Source: Treponema sp. Marseille-Q4130
GTDB taxonomy: Bacteria > Spirochaetota > Spirochaetia > Treponematales > Treponemataceae
DNA: 64,000 nucleotides
Direction of reading: 5' to 3'
Assembly (NCBI RefSeq): GCF_014334325.1
Contig: NZ_JACSET010000014.1
Location: forward strand, 1 to 64,000
Below the pieces are notes generated by a model. The model was not told the DNA's origin. It made no database searches and was given only the letters and a program-made list of their open reading frames with translations. Positions 1-8,506 of this stretch are shown here, one piece after another. Numbering within the stretch: position 1 is the stretch's first letter; each line of letters starts with the position of its first letter. Position numbers and translations under genes: made by a program.

Positions 1-2
1 AA

Positions 3-197
3 CTTCTTTCGACTGATGAATACAAACGACTTATGAAAAAACGTTCAACTGAATGTGAAACTGTGTTTGGACAGATAAAAGGCAATTTACACTTTAGGAG
101 ATTTTATCTTCGTGGGAATGAAAAAGTTGCAACTGAATGGGGATTATTGATGATTGGATATGACTTTAAGCAGCTTGCCCGAATAATGAACGCGTAA
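3..197 (+). CDS. transposase, C-terminal 64 residues only
   Basis: The frame is open from the first complete codon to a TAA at 195-197. The residues KKRSTECETVFGQIK and NLHFRRFYLRG, then EWGLLMIGYDFKQLARI, match the last part of IS1182/IS5-group transposases, where the conserved Glu of the DDE triad lies in such a 'E-x(2)-F-x-x-(I/L)-K' stretch. The N-terminal part is beyond the window edge, so whether the gene is intact cannot be told. It ends about 95 bp before the inferred right end of the element. Confidence 0.75.
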   Translation, partial: LLSTDEYKRLMKKRSTECETVFGQIKGNLHFRRFYLRGNEKVATEWGLLMIGYDFKQLARIMNA

Positions 198-249
198 AAC
201 AAAAAAACGACGTTCAAAAAAATCGAAAATCGAACCTTTCACAAAAAAA

Positions 250-290
250 GGCTGTCCTTACTGCTGTTGGCAATAACTTCTTGGACAGCC
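250..290 (-). terminator. possible rho-independent terminator within the IS end
   Basis: Read on the minus strand, GGCTGTCC pairs with GGACAGCC over a 25 nt loop and is followed directly by a run of seven T. It could end transcripts of the phosphatase gene at 430-1290, which run toward the insertion sequence. The same bases are probably part of the insertion-sequence end, so the terminator role is secondary. Confidence 0.4.
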
Positions 291-429
291 CCTTCTCCTC
301 ACGACTTCATAAAGCGATTGCGTTGCGATTATGCACGCGACTTGAAATGATTGCGTGTGCGCGCGAACCCGTTCGTATTATGTCAGCTTGTTGCGGTACG
401 CGCGTACCCCTTATCGAAATGCCACAAGA

Positions 430-1290
430 TTATTTTTCCCAAAGTCTTAAATTGTCGCGGCGGATTTTAAGCTTACCGGCCGCATCGCTTTTATAATAAT
501 CGGCGTTCAATCCTCCCTCCCAATTTCCGTAGAGCGGATTCGGCAACACGATGTATTTTACGCCGAAGTCGGCTTTGTATTTGTCGACGGCCGCGCGGCG
601 CGCATCGTTGAGCTGATGATATGTTTCTCCCGTAAAGGCGAAATCGTCCAGATTGTCGCCGATAAAGACGACGATTTCGTAGCCGGCTTTTTCGACCTGT
701 TCAAAGCGTCCCGTTTTTTTCGACTCTTTGTCTTTTAAGAGCATCGATGTCTCATCGACTCCGGTAAAGCCGAGCGCTTTTAAATTATTAACCGTCGGCT
801 GATATTCCGCACCGACGTTTCGATTCGAAACGTAAAACATTTTGCCGCCGTGCGAATTGACATAATTTGCAAATTCCACGGCTCCGGGAATGGCGCGCGC
901 CTGTTCGGCTTCGCACCACGTCGTCCAAGATGCGGGATTGTATCCCTTGTGTTCCAACAAACGGCTCGCGCCTTCGGCGGAATTATCGATCATCGTTTCG
1001 TCGAGATCGACTACGACCGCTTTTTTCATACCGTTTGCCGGAAGCGCCGCATCGAAGGCGGTTTTTGCCACATTGAACGCTTGATATGCGAGCGCGCGGT
1101 ATTCGCCCGATTGCTGCATCCAGTTGAACGCCTGCATCCCCTGTTCCGCGAGCAATACTTCGTCCGCTTCATTTTTCGCCGCAGCTGCCTGCTTCGGTTT
1201 TTCCGCCGCCCCTAAAGCGGTCGTACATAATGCGAAAAAAATCGCACCGATAAAAATTGCCGAAATCGATTTTGTTATTCGTTTCATCAT
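430..1290 (-). CDS. e(P4)-type acid phosphatase / 5'-nucleotidase (HAD superfamily)
   Basis: 286 residues. A hydrophobic signal segment covers residues about 8-28; FALC near 19-22 could be a loose spirochaetal lipobox, or ALGA a signal peptidase I site. The HAD catalytic motif DLDETMIDNS sits near residue 95, and IGDNLDDF near 212 is the acidic metal-binding motif. This set is typical of surface class C acid phosphatases that remove phosphate from nucleotides before uptake. The upstream AGGAGG supports the first Met. It lies downstream of, and on the same strand as, another exported nucleotidase, so the pair may form an outer nucleotide-salvage system. Family call is firm; substrate is inferred. 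Confidence 0.9.
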   Translation of the reverse strand: MMKRITKSISAIFIGAIFFALCTTALGAAEKPKQAAAAKNEADEVLLAEQGMQAFNWMQQSGEYRALAYQAFNVAKTAFDAALPANGMKKAVVVDLDETMIDNSAEGASRLLEHKGYNPASWTTWCEAEQARAIPGAVEFANYVNSHGGKMFYVSNRNVGAEYQPTVNNLKALGFTGVDETSMLLKDKESKKTGRFEQVEKAGYEIVVFIGDNLDDFAFTGETYHQLNDARRAAVDKYKADFGVKYIVLPNPLYGNWEGGLNADYYKSDAAGKLKIRRDNLRLWEK

Positions 1291-1343
1291 AACCTCCTGA
1301 TGTATGTAATAAAATTATACGGCTTCGATGCCGAAAAACGACG

Positions 1344-1380
1344 CCGATGCTGTAAAGAGTTTTTAATTTTACAGCACCGG
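1344..1380 (-). terminator. stem-loop behind the UshA-like gene
   Basis: The minus strand has a 13 bp stem with one mismatch (CCGGTGCTGTAAA against TTTACAGCATCGG) and an 11 nt loop, then CGTCGTTTTT. It lies between the stop of the gene at 1446-3017 and the start of the next minus-strand gene, so it probably separates the two transcripts. A TATAAT on the minus strand at 1314-1319 could start the downstream gene, but no good -35 box accompanies it. Confidence 0.6.
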
Positions 1381-1445
1381 ACGCAGTTTTGCAAGAAACT
1401 GAGAATGTTTTGATAAAAAAACGCGCAAACGTTTTCCGCGGTATG

Positions 1446-3017
1446 TCACTCGGGCAATTTTCCGCCTACAAGCGTAATGCGTCCGTCGGTCGCGGGCGTG
1501 ACCGCGCCTTGCTGCCGCTGCGCGTATTCCATGACGACCGTGCTGATGAGCATCGACGTGTTGTAGGTGTCGATCGAAGTTTTCAACACCGTGTAGCCGT
1601 CGCCGCCCTTTGCCATATAATCGTTCGTTGCAATGCGATATGTGCGGTTTTTGTCGATCGGTTTTCCGCCGATTGTCACACCGCCGATCTTTCCGTTGCC
1701 GTCCGCATCATAGGTGATCGTGTAGCGGATCTCTTTTGAAACCTGCGTAAAGGCACCGGCTCCCTGTTTGATGCTTCCGATAAAATCGAAGAGCTTAACG
1801 ACGTCTTCGCCTTTCAGCGTGAGCACGTACACATAGTTTTCAAAGGGCAAAACGGTGAGAATGTTTTCCCGCGTAACGTTGCCCGCAGGAAGCGGAGCGC
1901 GGATGCCGCCACCGTTCGTAATCGCACCGTCGACGGTTACGCCGGTCGTTTTCAGATAGTCGACCATCGCATCCGTCACGAGATCGCCGAGCGCCATTTC
2001 TTGGTAGCGAGTGAGGCGTTTTCCGAATTCGAAAGCGGCCGTCGTCTTCATAACGACTTCTTTCAGCGACGCGTTCGCTTTATCGACATAGGGTTTCAAA
2101 AGCGCTTCGACTTCGGGATCGGGCGGGAAGGCTTTGAGGGTGATCGGGACGGGTTTCCACGTAAAATCCGTTACTTTGCCGTTGACGATTGTCATGACAC
2201 CGTCGCCGACGTATTTGCCGTATTCGTTTGCGGTGACGATCGGTACGCCGTTGACGATTTTCGGTTTTTCAAAATACGAGTGCGAGTGACCGTCGACGAT
2301 CAAATCGATACCCGAAACCTGTTGAGCGATCTTTACCGATGTATTCTGCGTTTCCGTTTCCGGAACGTCGCCCAAGTGTCCGTCGATGATGACGATATCG
2401 GCTTTTTCTTTTTCACGTACGCGTTTTACCATCTGCTTTGCCGCTTCGATTTCGTCGATAAAGGTGAGACTCTTGTCGGGGCTTGCGATGACGAGCGTGC
2501 GCAGCGTCGTCAATCCGATGACCGCAACGCGGAAGCCGTCGTAATCTTTAATGATATACGGTTTGACGAGGTAGCGGCCGCCGCGCTTGATGTTCGCGGA
2601 CAGCCACGGGAATTCGGCAATTTTTATCTGCCGTTCGAGCTTTGCAAGCGTTCCGTCGAATTCGTGGTTTCCGAGTACTATCGCATCGAATCCCATTTTA
2701 TTGAAACTCATGATGTCCGGTTCCGCGTTGAACATATTCGAAAGCGCCGAACCCGTGTTTACGTCTCCCGCGTGAAGCACGAGCACGTTTTTATTTTGTG
2801 CGCGCACTTGCTTGATAAACGTCGCCATGGACACGAGTCCGCCGACACCGTCCTTTGTCGCCAAAACGGCGCCGTGCGTATCGTTTACGTGAAGGATGAC
2901 AAGCTCGTGCGCTTTGCCGTCGCTCCGGCGAGGAGAAGGCGTAGTCGCACAGCCGCTTGAAAAAAGCGCGATCGCCGCAGCTGCCGCAGCGATAATTATT
3001 CCGAATCGTTTTTTCAT
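1446..3017 (-). CDS. UshA-like 5'-nucleotidase / cyclic phosphodiesterase, lipoprotein
   Basis: 523 residues. A lipoprotein signal peptide ends in SSGC at residues 20-23, so the enzyme is anchored outside the cytoplasm. The N-terminal metallophosphoesterase domain shows all metal motifs in order: HVNDTHG, HAGDVNTGS, GNHEFDG, VDGHSHS. The C-terminal 5'-nucleotidase domain holds NGGGIRAPLP and YMAKGGDGY, which bind the substrate in UshA. The enzyme should hydrolyse nucleotides or UDP-sugars to nucleosides for uptake. Length is normal for the family. A start with GGAGG seven bases upstream supports the first Met. Confidence 0.93.
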   Translation of the reverse strand: MKKRFGIIIAAAAAAIALFSSGCATTPSPRRSDGKAHELVILHVNDTHGAVLATKDGVGGLVSMATFIKQVRAQNKNVLVLHAGDVNTGSALSNMFNAEPDIMSFNKMGFDAIVLGNHEFDGTLAKLERQIKIAEFPWLSANIKRGGRYLVKPYIIKDYDGFRVAVIGLTTLRTLVIASPDKSLTFIDEIEAAKQMVKRVREKEKADIVIIDGHLGDVPETETQNTSVKIAQQVSGIDLIVDGHSHSYFEKPKIVNGVPIVTANEYGKYVGDGVMTIVNGKVTDFTWKPVPITLKAFPPDPEVEALLKPYVDKANASLKEVVMKTTAAFEFGKRLTRYQEMALGDLVTDAMVDYLKTTGVTVDGAITNGGGIRAPLPAGNVTRENILTVLPFENYVYVLTLKGEDVVKLFDFIGSIKQGAGAFTQVSKEIRYTITYDADGNGKIGGVTIGGKPIDKNRTYRIATNDYMAKGGDGYTVLKTSIDTYNTSMLISTVVMEYAQRQQGAVTPATDGRITLVGGKLPE

Positions 3018-3075
3018 AGTACCTCCATAAGTTTACGAATAATTATGTGCCGTATTTTCTAAAAAAGCAATGATT

Positions 3076-3762
3076 TTATTTGCACAGAGAGCTCGATGCT
3101 CCGACGCCGTATGCTGCGATAAATTTTTCAAATCGCATATCCGCCCGGCGTGACGGGATGTACACGTATTCGATGCGCGTTCCGTCTGCGTTCTCGTTCG
3201 CCGATTCGACGTATTCCCGTTTTGCCCGCACGATGCGCCGGTTTACCGTCCGCTCGTCGGCAACTTCGACGATGTAAAAATGCGCCGCCTTTGTTTCGAT
3301 CACAAAATCCGGACGATACAGGCAGCGCGCGCGGGTATCGAAGTCGCGGTAAGGAATGAAAAAATCCGCCGCATCGGAAGACCGCGTTTTATCCGCAGTA
3401 CCCGGCGCTTTAACGGATGTGCCATCGTTCGGCGCTTCGGACAAGCGGCTTGCCTGCATGCCCGTGTACCAGATGTGTTCGATTGAAGCATCGTAAAAAA
3501 GATTTATGTCGAAAAATAATTTTTTTATATTTGAAGAAAAAAGATATTCGGAAAGGTGAAAACTTTTTTTGTTGCCGCTCAATTGATTGTACGGTTCGTA
3601 GAGCGGATCCGTTTCGGCGGCACAGAGGTCGCTCACGGGAAAACGGATCGCCTGCCCTTGAAGGGGCGCGCCTCTTGCAGGCGGCAGCGCTTCGGGAAAC
3701 AGAGGAGCAATATGTGCGCGGACAAAGACGGTGCGCTTCGCCGATCCGTCGATCCTATTCAT
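3076..3762 (-). CDS. uncharacterised protein with a degraded PD-(D/E)XK nuclease-like core
   Basis: 228 residues, no signal peptide. The only recognisable part is near residues 138-175: IPYRDFD, then RPDFVIETK and YIVEVADER. This pattern resembles the C-terminal nuclease domain of type III restriction subunits and related PD-(D/E)XK enzymes, where PD is followed by E-x-K. Here E-x-K reads EVA, so the catalytic Lys is missing and the nuclease is probably dead. The N-terminal 120 residues match nothing I know; the gene may be a relic of a larger restriction protein. No methylase or helicase gene is nearby. It is divergent from the XRE gene at 3859. Confidence 0.5.
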   Translation of the reverse strand: MNRIDGSAKRTVFVRAHIAPLFPEALPPARGAPLQGQAIRFPVSDLCAAETDPLYEPYNQLSGNKKSFHLSEYLFSSNIKKLFFDINLFYDASIEHIWYTGMQASRLSEAPNDGTSVKAPGTADKTRSSDAADFFIPYRDFDTRARCLYRPDFVIETKAAHFYIVEVADERTVNRRIVRAKREYVESANENADGTRIEYVYIPSRRADMRFEKFIAAYGVGASSSLCK

Positions 3763-3843
3763 ATACCGTTCCTGCGGTTTTAAAACCTTGTAAAGTTATT
3801 ATAACGCAGTAAAGTAAACAAATCTATACGGCGGAGACTTTTG

Positions 3844-3859
3844 TGATACACCTGTATCA
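3844..3859. promoter_or_regulatory. perfect palindrome touching the start codon of the XRE gene
   Basis: TGATAC-ACCT-GTATCA is a 6-4-6 inverted repeat whose last base is the A of the ATG at 3859. Such a site fits an autorepressor operator, which is inference. There is no Shine-Dalgarno sequence within 15 bases of the ATG. Confidence 0.45.
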
Positions 3860-4290
3860 TGCACCTGTTTTGGAAAAACGTGTATCGGATTATCGCTTAT
3901 CGGGAAATCAATTTAAAAACGCTTGCGACGCTTGCGGATGTCCCGTATTCGACGATCACGAACGGAAAAAATAAAGGAGAGGGGCAGCCGTCGGTCGGGA
4001 CGGCGTATAAAATCGCTTCGGCGCTCAATGTATCTATAGAATCGCTTATGCGCGATACGATAAAAACCAAAGACGAACGCGATGTTCTGATACTGGAGAA
4101 TTCGCTGCCGAAAGAAAAAACGGAACTGTACCGCAGATACGAACGCATCATCGATGCGCTTGAAACACTTCCTGTCGGAACGCGCGAATCGATCGCCGAT
4201 ATGATTTTGACCGTTGCTGCAGGGGGACAGGCAGCGGGAAGCGAAATAAAAAAATCGGCGGACAAACGGATATACCGCGTCCGCCACTGA
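3859..4290 (+). CDS. XRE-family helix-turn-helix transcriptional regulator
   Basis: 143 residues. Residues about 4-62 form a Cro/C1-type DNA-binding domain: the helices LKTLATLADVPYSTITN and SVGTAYKIASALNVSIESL are typical. The rest is charged and has no recognised domain. The gene is divergent from the damaged nuclease-like gene, and a perfect palindrome overlaps its start codon, which suggests self-repression. It could be a leftover immunity or restriction-control regulator; that link rests only on the neighbour. Confidence 0.8.
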   Translation: MHLFWKNVYRIIAYREINLKTLATLADVPYSTITNGKNKGEGQPSVGTAYKIASALNVSIESLMRDTIKTKDERDVLILENSLPKEKTELYRRYERIIDALETLPVGTRESIADMILTVAAGGQAAGSEIKKSADKRIYRVRH

Positions 4291-4505
4291 CGCCGCTGTC
4301 CTTCGAACGGCAGCCGTTTCCCTGCTTGTAAAATAACACAATAGCGATCGCCGTGCCGCAGTTATGCAAACCGATGCGGCAGAGGGCGCCGTTTCCGGCA
4401 CTCTGTGTGTCCGGCTGCGTCTTTTTACGCCCCTCCGAATCACTCGCCTTTCGTGTCTAACCGCATGTGCGTGTTTGAGCGCGTGCGACACACACTTCCG
4501 GCGCG

Positions 4506-4534
4506 TTGACATATCCTCTCCGGTCGGCTAGGAT
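4506..4534 (+). promoter_or_regulatory. sigma70-type promoter for the HAD-IIA gene
   Basis: TTGACA at 4506-4511 and TAGGAT at 4529-4534 are 17 bp apart. The inferred start of transcription near 4541 leaves a short leader with GAGG ahead of the ATG at 4555. The preceding 215 bp (4291-4505) hold no gene that I can support. Confidence 0.6.
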
Positions 4535-4554
4535 TGCGGCAATGAGGTTTTGCG

Positions 4555-5400
4555 ATGCTGAATTACAACGATCCGAAAGACGTCGAAGCGTTTAATAAAG
4601 GCATAGATCGCGCCGCGCTTGTCAATTCGTGCAAACACTTTGTGCTCGACATGGACGGCACTTTTTATCTCGGCAATACAATTTTGCCGGGCAGTCTCGA
4701 TTTTTTAAAGACACTCGAAAAAACCGGACGTGATTATTTATTTTTTACGAATAATTCGTCGAAAAGCCCCGACGTGTACATCGAAAAGCTCGCGGGCATG
4801 AACTGCGTTATTTCGCGGAAGCAAATTATGACGAGCGGAGACGTAACGATCGAATATCTGAACGCCGCGTATCCGGGAAAACGCGTATACCTCGTCGGAA
4901 CGGAAGCGCTTATCAAAAGTTTTCGCGAAGGAGGGATCGGCCTCGTCGAAGACGATCCGGATATCGTCGTCATCGGTTTCGACACGACGCTCACGTATGA
5001 AAAGATCGTAAAAGCGAGCGACTACGTTCGTGCCGGCGCCGTCTATCTTGCGACGCATCCCGACATCAACTGCCCCGTCGAAAACGGCTACATCACAGAC
5101 GTCGGCGCGTTCTGCGCGATGATTTCGCTGTCCGCCGGCGTCGGCGAAGTAAAATCTCTCGGAAAACCGAATCCCGAAACCGTCGACATGGCGATGCTCC
5201 GCGCAGGCTGGAAAAACCGCAGCGAAATCGCCTTCGTCGGCGATCGCCTTTACACCGATATAGCAGTCGGTGTAAACAACGGCGCTCACGGATTGCTCGT
5301 GCTCACCGGAGAAGCGAATATGCGCGACGTACAAAAATCCGACACGAAACCCGATGCGATTTTCCGCGACTTGAGCGAAATCGGTTTGTTCCTGAAATAA
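4555..5400 (+). CDS. HAD-IIA family (NagD-like) sugar or nucleotide phosphatase
   Basis: 281 residues. The HAD nucleophile motif VLDMDGTFYLG is at residues about 29-39, TNNSSKS follows near 64, the Lys motif GKPNPE is near 204 and VGDRLYTDI near 226. A C2-type cap (subclass IIA) lies between the second and third motifs. These proteins dephosphorylate small phosphate esters in the cytosol (4-nitrophenylphosphatase/NagD group). Only 1 bp separates it from the YesL-like gene, so the two are probably co-transcribed from the promoter at 4506. Confidence 0.9.
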   Translation: MLNYNDPKDVEAFNKGIDRAALVNSCKHFVLDMDGTFYLGNTILPGSLDFLKTLEKTGRDYLFFTNNSSKSPDVYIEKLAGMNCVISRKQIMTSGDVTIEYLNAAYPGKRVYLVGTEALIKSFREGGIGLVEDDPDIVVIGFDTTLTYEKIVKASDYVRAGAVYLATHPDINCPVENGYITDVGAFCAMISLSAGVGEVKSLGKPNPETVDMAMLRAGWKNRSEIAFVGDRLYTDIAVGVNNGAHGLLVLTGEANMRDVQKSDTKPDAIFRDLSEIGLFLK

Positions 5401-5401
5401 T

Positions 5402-6025
5402 ATGCGTTGGACTCGTCTCTTCAATCCCGAAAACAAGTTTTGGATTTTCATGGATAAGATAACCGACGTGTGTATTCTCGCGTTCTGTTGGCTCGTCGCT
5501 TCCGTGCCGCTTTTTACGTCCGGAGCGGCAACCGTCGCGCTTTTTCAATTTACGCTTAAGCAAGCGGAAGACGAAGAATCCTACGCCGTCCGATCGTTTT
5601 GCGCGTCGTTTGCCCGAAATTTCAAATCTGCGACGGCCTTGTGGCTGCTGTTCGTTTTAGGCGGCGCTTTCCTTGCGATCGATTTTTATGTCCTCTTTTT
5701 TTACGCTGTGCCGAAGCCGATCCGTATCGCCGCGTTTGCCGCAGCCGCGTGTCTTACCTTTTTATATGCCGCTTCGTTTTGCTGGGCGTTTCCGCTCATC
5801 GCGTATTTTACAATACCGGTACGGAAAGCGCTGCACGATGCTTTGATTTTGGGGATACGGCATATCGGAACGACGTTGTGCGTGTTCGCCGTGTATGCAT
5901 TTTTTGCATGGGCATCGTATATGCGGCCTTTCGCATCTCCCGTTTTGCTCGCGCTTTCGCTTTTCGTATCGTCGTATTTTTTCCGGCGCGTTTTCAATGC
6001 GCTTTCGTCCGAGGTTTCCCCGTAG
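5402..6025 (+). CDS. YesL-like (DUF624) integral membrane protein
   Basis: 207 residues with about five membrane segments. The N-terminus, with WIFMDKITDVCILAFCW followed by a second segment and FTLKQAEDEES, matches the DUF624/YesL family. Such genes commonly sit beside carbohydrate ABC transporters and YesM/YesN systems; the exact role is not known. Here it stands next to a LacI regulator and a Ugp-type importer. Its last 32 bases overlap the 3' end of the convergent LacI gene. Confidence 0.8.
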   Translation: MRWTRLFNPENKFWIFMDKITDVCILAFCWLVASVPLFTSGAATVALFQFTLKQAEDEESYAVRSFCASFARNFKSATALWLLFVLGGAFLAIDFYVLFFYAVPKPIRIAAFAAAACLTFLYAASFCWAFPLIAYFTIPVRKALHDALILGIRHIGTTLCVFAVYAFFAWASYMRPFASPVLLALSLFVSSYFFRRVFNALSSEVSP

Positions 6026-7040
6026 TCATCCTGTCGATGAGTTTGTTTTTAAATTCGAGACGGGTTAAGGCGACGTGTTCGATATCGCCGTTTTCAAGTT
6101 TCGCCTGCAAAAGCGAAAACGCGCTCTGTCCGCGCTGATTGATAAAGTGGTCGATCGTCGTAAGCGACACTCCGCTGAACTTGGACGGGTAGATGTTGTC
6201 GAAACCGCATACGCTGTAGTCGTCGGGGATACGAAACCCCTCATCGATGATTTCGTCGATGACGCCGTAGGCGACCATGTCGTTAATGGCGACGATCGCG
6301 GTAACGTCGGGATACATCCGTATGCATTTTTTCGCGAGCGCACGCCCCGTGCGGTGTTCGATTTCGACGGTCGAAAGTTCCGACATCGGATCGACGTCAC
6401 TCGTGATAAGCGATACGGTACCGAGTTTTTTAAAACTTTCACACAATCCCCTGTAGCGCAATACGCGCGAAGAATGATATTTGTTGAGCGTCGTCGAAAC
6501 GTAGCAGACGCGCTTGTGTCCGAGCGAAATCAAATGCGCTCCCATTTGATAACCCGCGTCGAAATTATTTATTTCCGCCATATCGATCCGCATCGCATCC
6601 TGTTTGTCTCCGACCGCGACGACCGGCAGACTGTCGGCCATTTTTTCAACGAGTCCGGGCTGCTGCGGTACCATCGAAAAAATCAATCCGCGCACGGCGG
6701 GGTTTTGCGCAAAGTTGAGGATTTTCTTTTCGCGTTCGATGTTCCAATACGTGTTGTAGATGATCGTCATATAGCCGTTCTTTTCGGCGGCGAGTTCCAT
6801 GCCCTGCAGCAGCGTCGCGTAGTACGGATTGATTACTGACGGACAGACAATGACGATGATGCCCGTTTTGTCGATACCGTGTTTCGGTTTATAGTTGAAT
6901 TTTCGAGCGGCGGCGTAGACGGCTTCGATCGTGTCGTCGGAAAAGCGCGAGAGATTTTTTCCTGCGAGTATCATCGAAACGGCTGCCGTTGAAACGTGAA
7001 CGGAGTCGGCGATATCCTGCAATGTCGGTTTTGCTTTCAT
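5994..7040 (-). CDS. LacI/GalR-family transcriptional regulator
   Basis: 348 residues. Residues about 5-50 form the LacI helix-turn-helix (TLQDIADSVHVSTAAVSMIL) with the hinge helix, followed by a periplasmic-binding-like sensor domain from about 60 to 335 with NPYYATLLQGME and the C-terminal CGFDNI motif. It is divergent from the ABC operon at 7187 and probably represses it. An 11 bp motif near its own start recurs in inverse form in the leader of that operon. The ligand is unknown; a glycerol-phosphate compound or sugar is inferred from the neighbours. Confidence 0.92.
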   Translation of the reverse strand: MKAKPTLQDIADSVHVSTAAVSMILAGKNLSRFSDDTIEAVYAAARKFNYKPKHGIDKTGIIVIVCPSVINPYYATLLQGMELAAEKNGYMTIIYNTYWNIEREKKILNFAQNPAVRGLIFSMVPQQPGLVEKMADSLPVVAVGDKQDAMRIDMAEINNFDAGYQMGAHLISLGHKRVCYVSTTLNKYHSSRVLRYRGLCESFKKLGTVSLITSDVDPMSELSTVEIEHRTGRALAKKCIRMYPDVTAIVAINDMVAYGVIDEIIDEGFRIPDDYSVCGFDNIYPSKFSGVSLTTIDHFINQRGQSAFSLLQAKLENGDIEHVALTRLEFKNKLIDRMTTGKPRTKAH

Positions 7041-7043
7041 TTA

Positions 7044-7080
7044 TTAAACAAAATTTAGCACGGGTTTTAAAAAAACGCAA
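7044..7080 (-). promoter_or_regulatory. promoter of the LacI gene with candidate operator
   Basis: On the minus strand TTGCGT (7075-7080) and TAAATT (7052-7057) are 17 bp apart, 11 nt before the ATG at 7040. The sequence TTAAACAAAAT at 7044-7054 overlaps the -10 box and start region, and returns with one mismatch, inverted, at 7156-7166. Binding of the regulator there would give autorepression; this is inference. Confidence 0.5.
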
Positions 7081-7087
7081 GAAAAAT

Positions 7088-7116
7088 TTGACAAGTGCGC
7101 ATTTTGGTCTTATGAT
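7088..7116 (+). promoter_or_regulatory. strong sigma70-type promoter of the ugp-like operon
   Basis: TTGACA at 7088-7093 and TATGAT at 7111-7116 are 17 bp apart, close to consensus. Transcription would start near 7123 and give a leader of about 64 nt that contains the candidate operator. Confidence 0.75.
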
Positions 7117-7155
7117 TAGGGAAAATAAGGATGAATATCCGTCAACCATTGTTTA

Positions 7156-7174
7156 ATTTTGTTGAATTATCAAC
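7156..7174. promoter_or_regulatory. candidate LacI-type operator in the operon leader
   Basis: ATTTTGTTGAA (7156-7166) is the inverse of the motif near the LacI promoter with one mismatch, and it overlaps a second inverted repeat GTTGA-ATTA-TCAAC (7161-7174). It lies downstream of the inferred transcription start, where a bound repressor would block elongation. No central CG typical of LacI operators is present, so this is tentative. Confidence 0.4.
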
Positions 7175-7186
7175 GCAGGAGGCCTT

Positions 7187-8494
7187 ATGAAAAAAACGGC
7201 GATTTCAGCGATTTTAGCGGCGGCGCTTGTACTGCCGTTGTTCGCGATGGGAGGATCGGAGCAGGAAGCGGGCAAAGCTTTTATCGGCGACACAACGGTA
7301 AAAGAACCGATTGAAATCGTATGGTGGCATGCGCTCGAAAATCAGTACAGCGATTTTGTCAAACAGATCGTAGACGATTTCAATAAGAGCCAAAAGATGA
7401 TCACCGTAAAAGCCGAGTATATCGGCAATTATTCGGCGGTGAACCAAGCGCTCGTCGCGGCCCATGCAGCGGGAACGGGGCTCCCCGCGCTGACGGTCGC
7501 AAATACGCCCTATGTCGCGCAATACGGAGCGAGCGGGCTGTGCGAAGATTTGACACCCTATGTCAAAGCGACGAAATTCGATATCGGCGACTTCGGTGAA
7601 GGCATGATCAAAGCGTCCGCATACCAAGGCAAACAGGTATCGCTGCCGTTTTTGATCTCTACGCAAGTCGTTTACTACAATAAAAACATGGCAAAGGCAA
7701 AGGGCGTTTCCATTCCGTCGCAATTTAAAGATATGAACGAATTTCTCGCCAAAGTGTCGACGTTGAATTCCGACGGGACAACAAAGGTGTGGGGGACGAT
7801 CATACCGGGCTGGGATCAGTGGTATTTCGAAACGTTTTTTATCAACAACGGCGTCAATATCATCAATAAAGACGGAACCTCTACCGATCTCGGCGGAAAA
7901 AATTCGATCAATACGACAAAGGAGATCGGCCGATGGATTAAAAACGGCTATGCGTATTTTGCGGTAGGCAAAGACGGTTCGTCGAAAATGCGCCAAAATT
8001 TTATCGAAGGCAATGCGTTTTCCGTCATCCACACGAGCAGCTTGTATAACACGTACGTGAGCAAGTGCAAAAACTTCGAAGTGGGTATGGCGTGGCTTCC
8101 CGCATCGAATACGCGGAAACAGGAAATCGGCGGTTGTGTTCTTCTGATTCCGGCAAAAAATCCGCCGGCGACGAAAATCGCGGCATGGCATTTCCTTTCA
8201 TATTTGTGCAGCAAAGATACGAATATGAAATGGGCCGAAGCAACCGGTTATATGCCGACAAGAAAATCCGTCCTCGAAACGGCGGAAGGCAAAGATTTTC
8301 TAAAACGCAAGCCCGCATTCAAATGTATCTTCGACAACCTCGACAATATCTATCCGCGTATCCAAAATAAAAACTGGAACCAGTTGGCAGAAATTTGGAA
8401 AAATTACCTTTCCGAATTTTACAACAATAACACGGATATCGACAGCAATATTAAAAAAATGGCCGATGAGATAAACGAAGTTCTCGAAGACTGA
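7187..8494 (+). CDS. extracellular solute-binding protein, UgpB-like (family 1)
   Basis: 435 residues. A signal peptide covers residues 1 to about 20 (hydrophobic stretch before AMGGSEQEAG). The mature part begins with EIVWWHALENQYSDF and has the family-1 fold with SLPFLISTQVVYYNK and the late GYMPTRKSV motif, as in binding proteins for glycerol-3-phosphate or oligosaccharides. AGGAGG lies just before the ATG. It heads an operon with two permeases and a glycerophosphodiesterase, which makes glycerol-3-phosphate or glycerophosphodiesters the likely ligand (inference). Confidence 0.9.
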   Translation: MKKTAISAILAAALVLPLFAMGGSEQEAGKAFIGDTTVKEPIEIVWWHALENQYSDFVKQIVDDFNKSQKMITVKAEYIGNYSAVNQALVAAHAAGTGLPALTVANTPYVAQYGASGLCEDLTPYVKATKFDIGDFGEGMIKASAYQGKQVSLPFLISTQVVYYNKNMAKAKGVSIPSQFKDMNEFLAKVSTLNSDGTTKVWGTIIPGWDQWYFETFFINNGVNIINKDGTSTDLGGKNSINTTKEIGRWIKNGYAYFAVGKDGSSKMRQNFIEGNAFSVIHTSSLYNTYVSKCKNFEVGMAWLPASNTRKQEIGGCVLLIPAKNPPATKIAAWHFLSYLCSKDTNMKWAEATGYMPTRKSVLETAEGKDFLKRKPAFKCIFDNLDNIYPRIQNKNWNQLAEIWKNYLSEFYNNNTDIDSNIKKMADEINEVLED

Positions 8495-8506
8495 TTTCCT
8501 GTCGAA

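Larger units (their letters stand above)
1..293 (+). mobile_element. right end of an insertion sequence (IS1182/IS5-like), truncated by the window start
   Basis: The end of a DDE-type transposase reading frame is followed by a non-coding tail that finishes at about 293. On the minus strand the tail starts with GGGGCTGTCC, an end often found in IS1182-like elements (family knowledge). An inner copy, GGCTGTCC at 250-257, faces GGACAGCC at 283-290, so the end can fold into a hairpin. The left end lies outside the window and no target duplication can be checked. Confidence 0.65.

Noticed and set aside
2001-2960. Long open frame opposite the UshA-like gene
   Set aside because: It is the reverse-strand shadow of a well-supported gene; its residues are Arg/Phe/Asp-rich as expected from antisense reading of this codon use.
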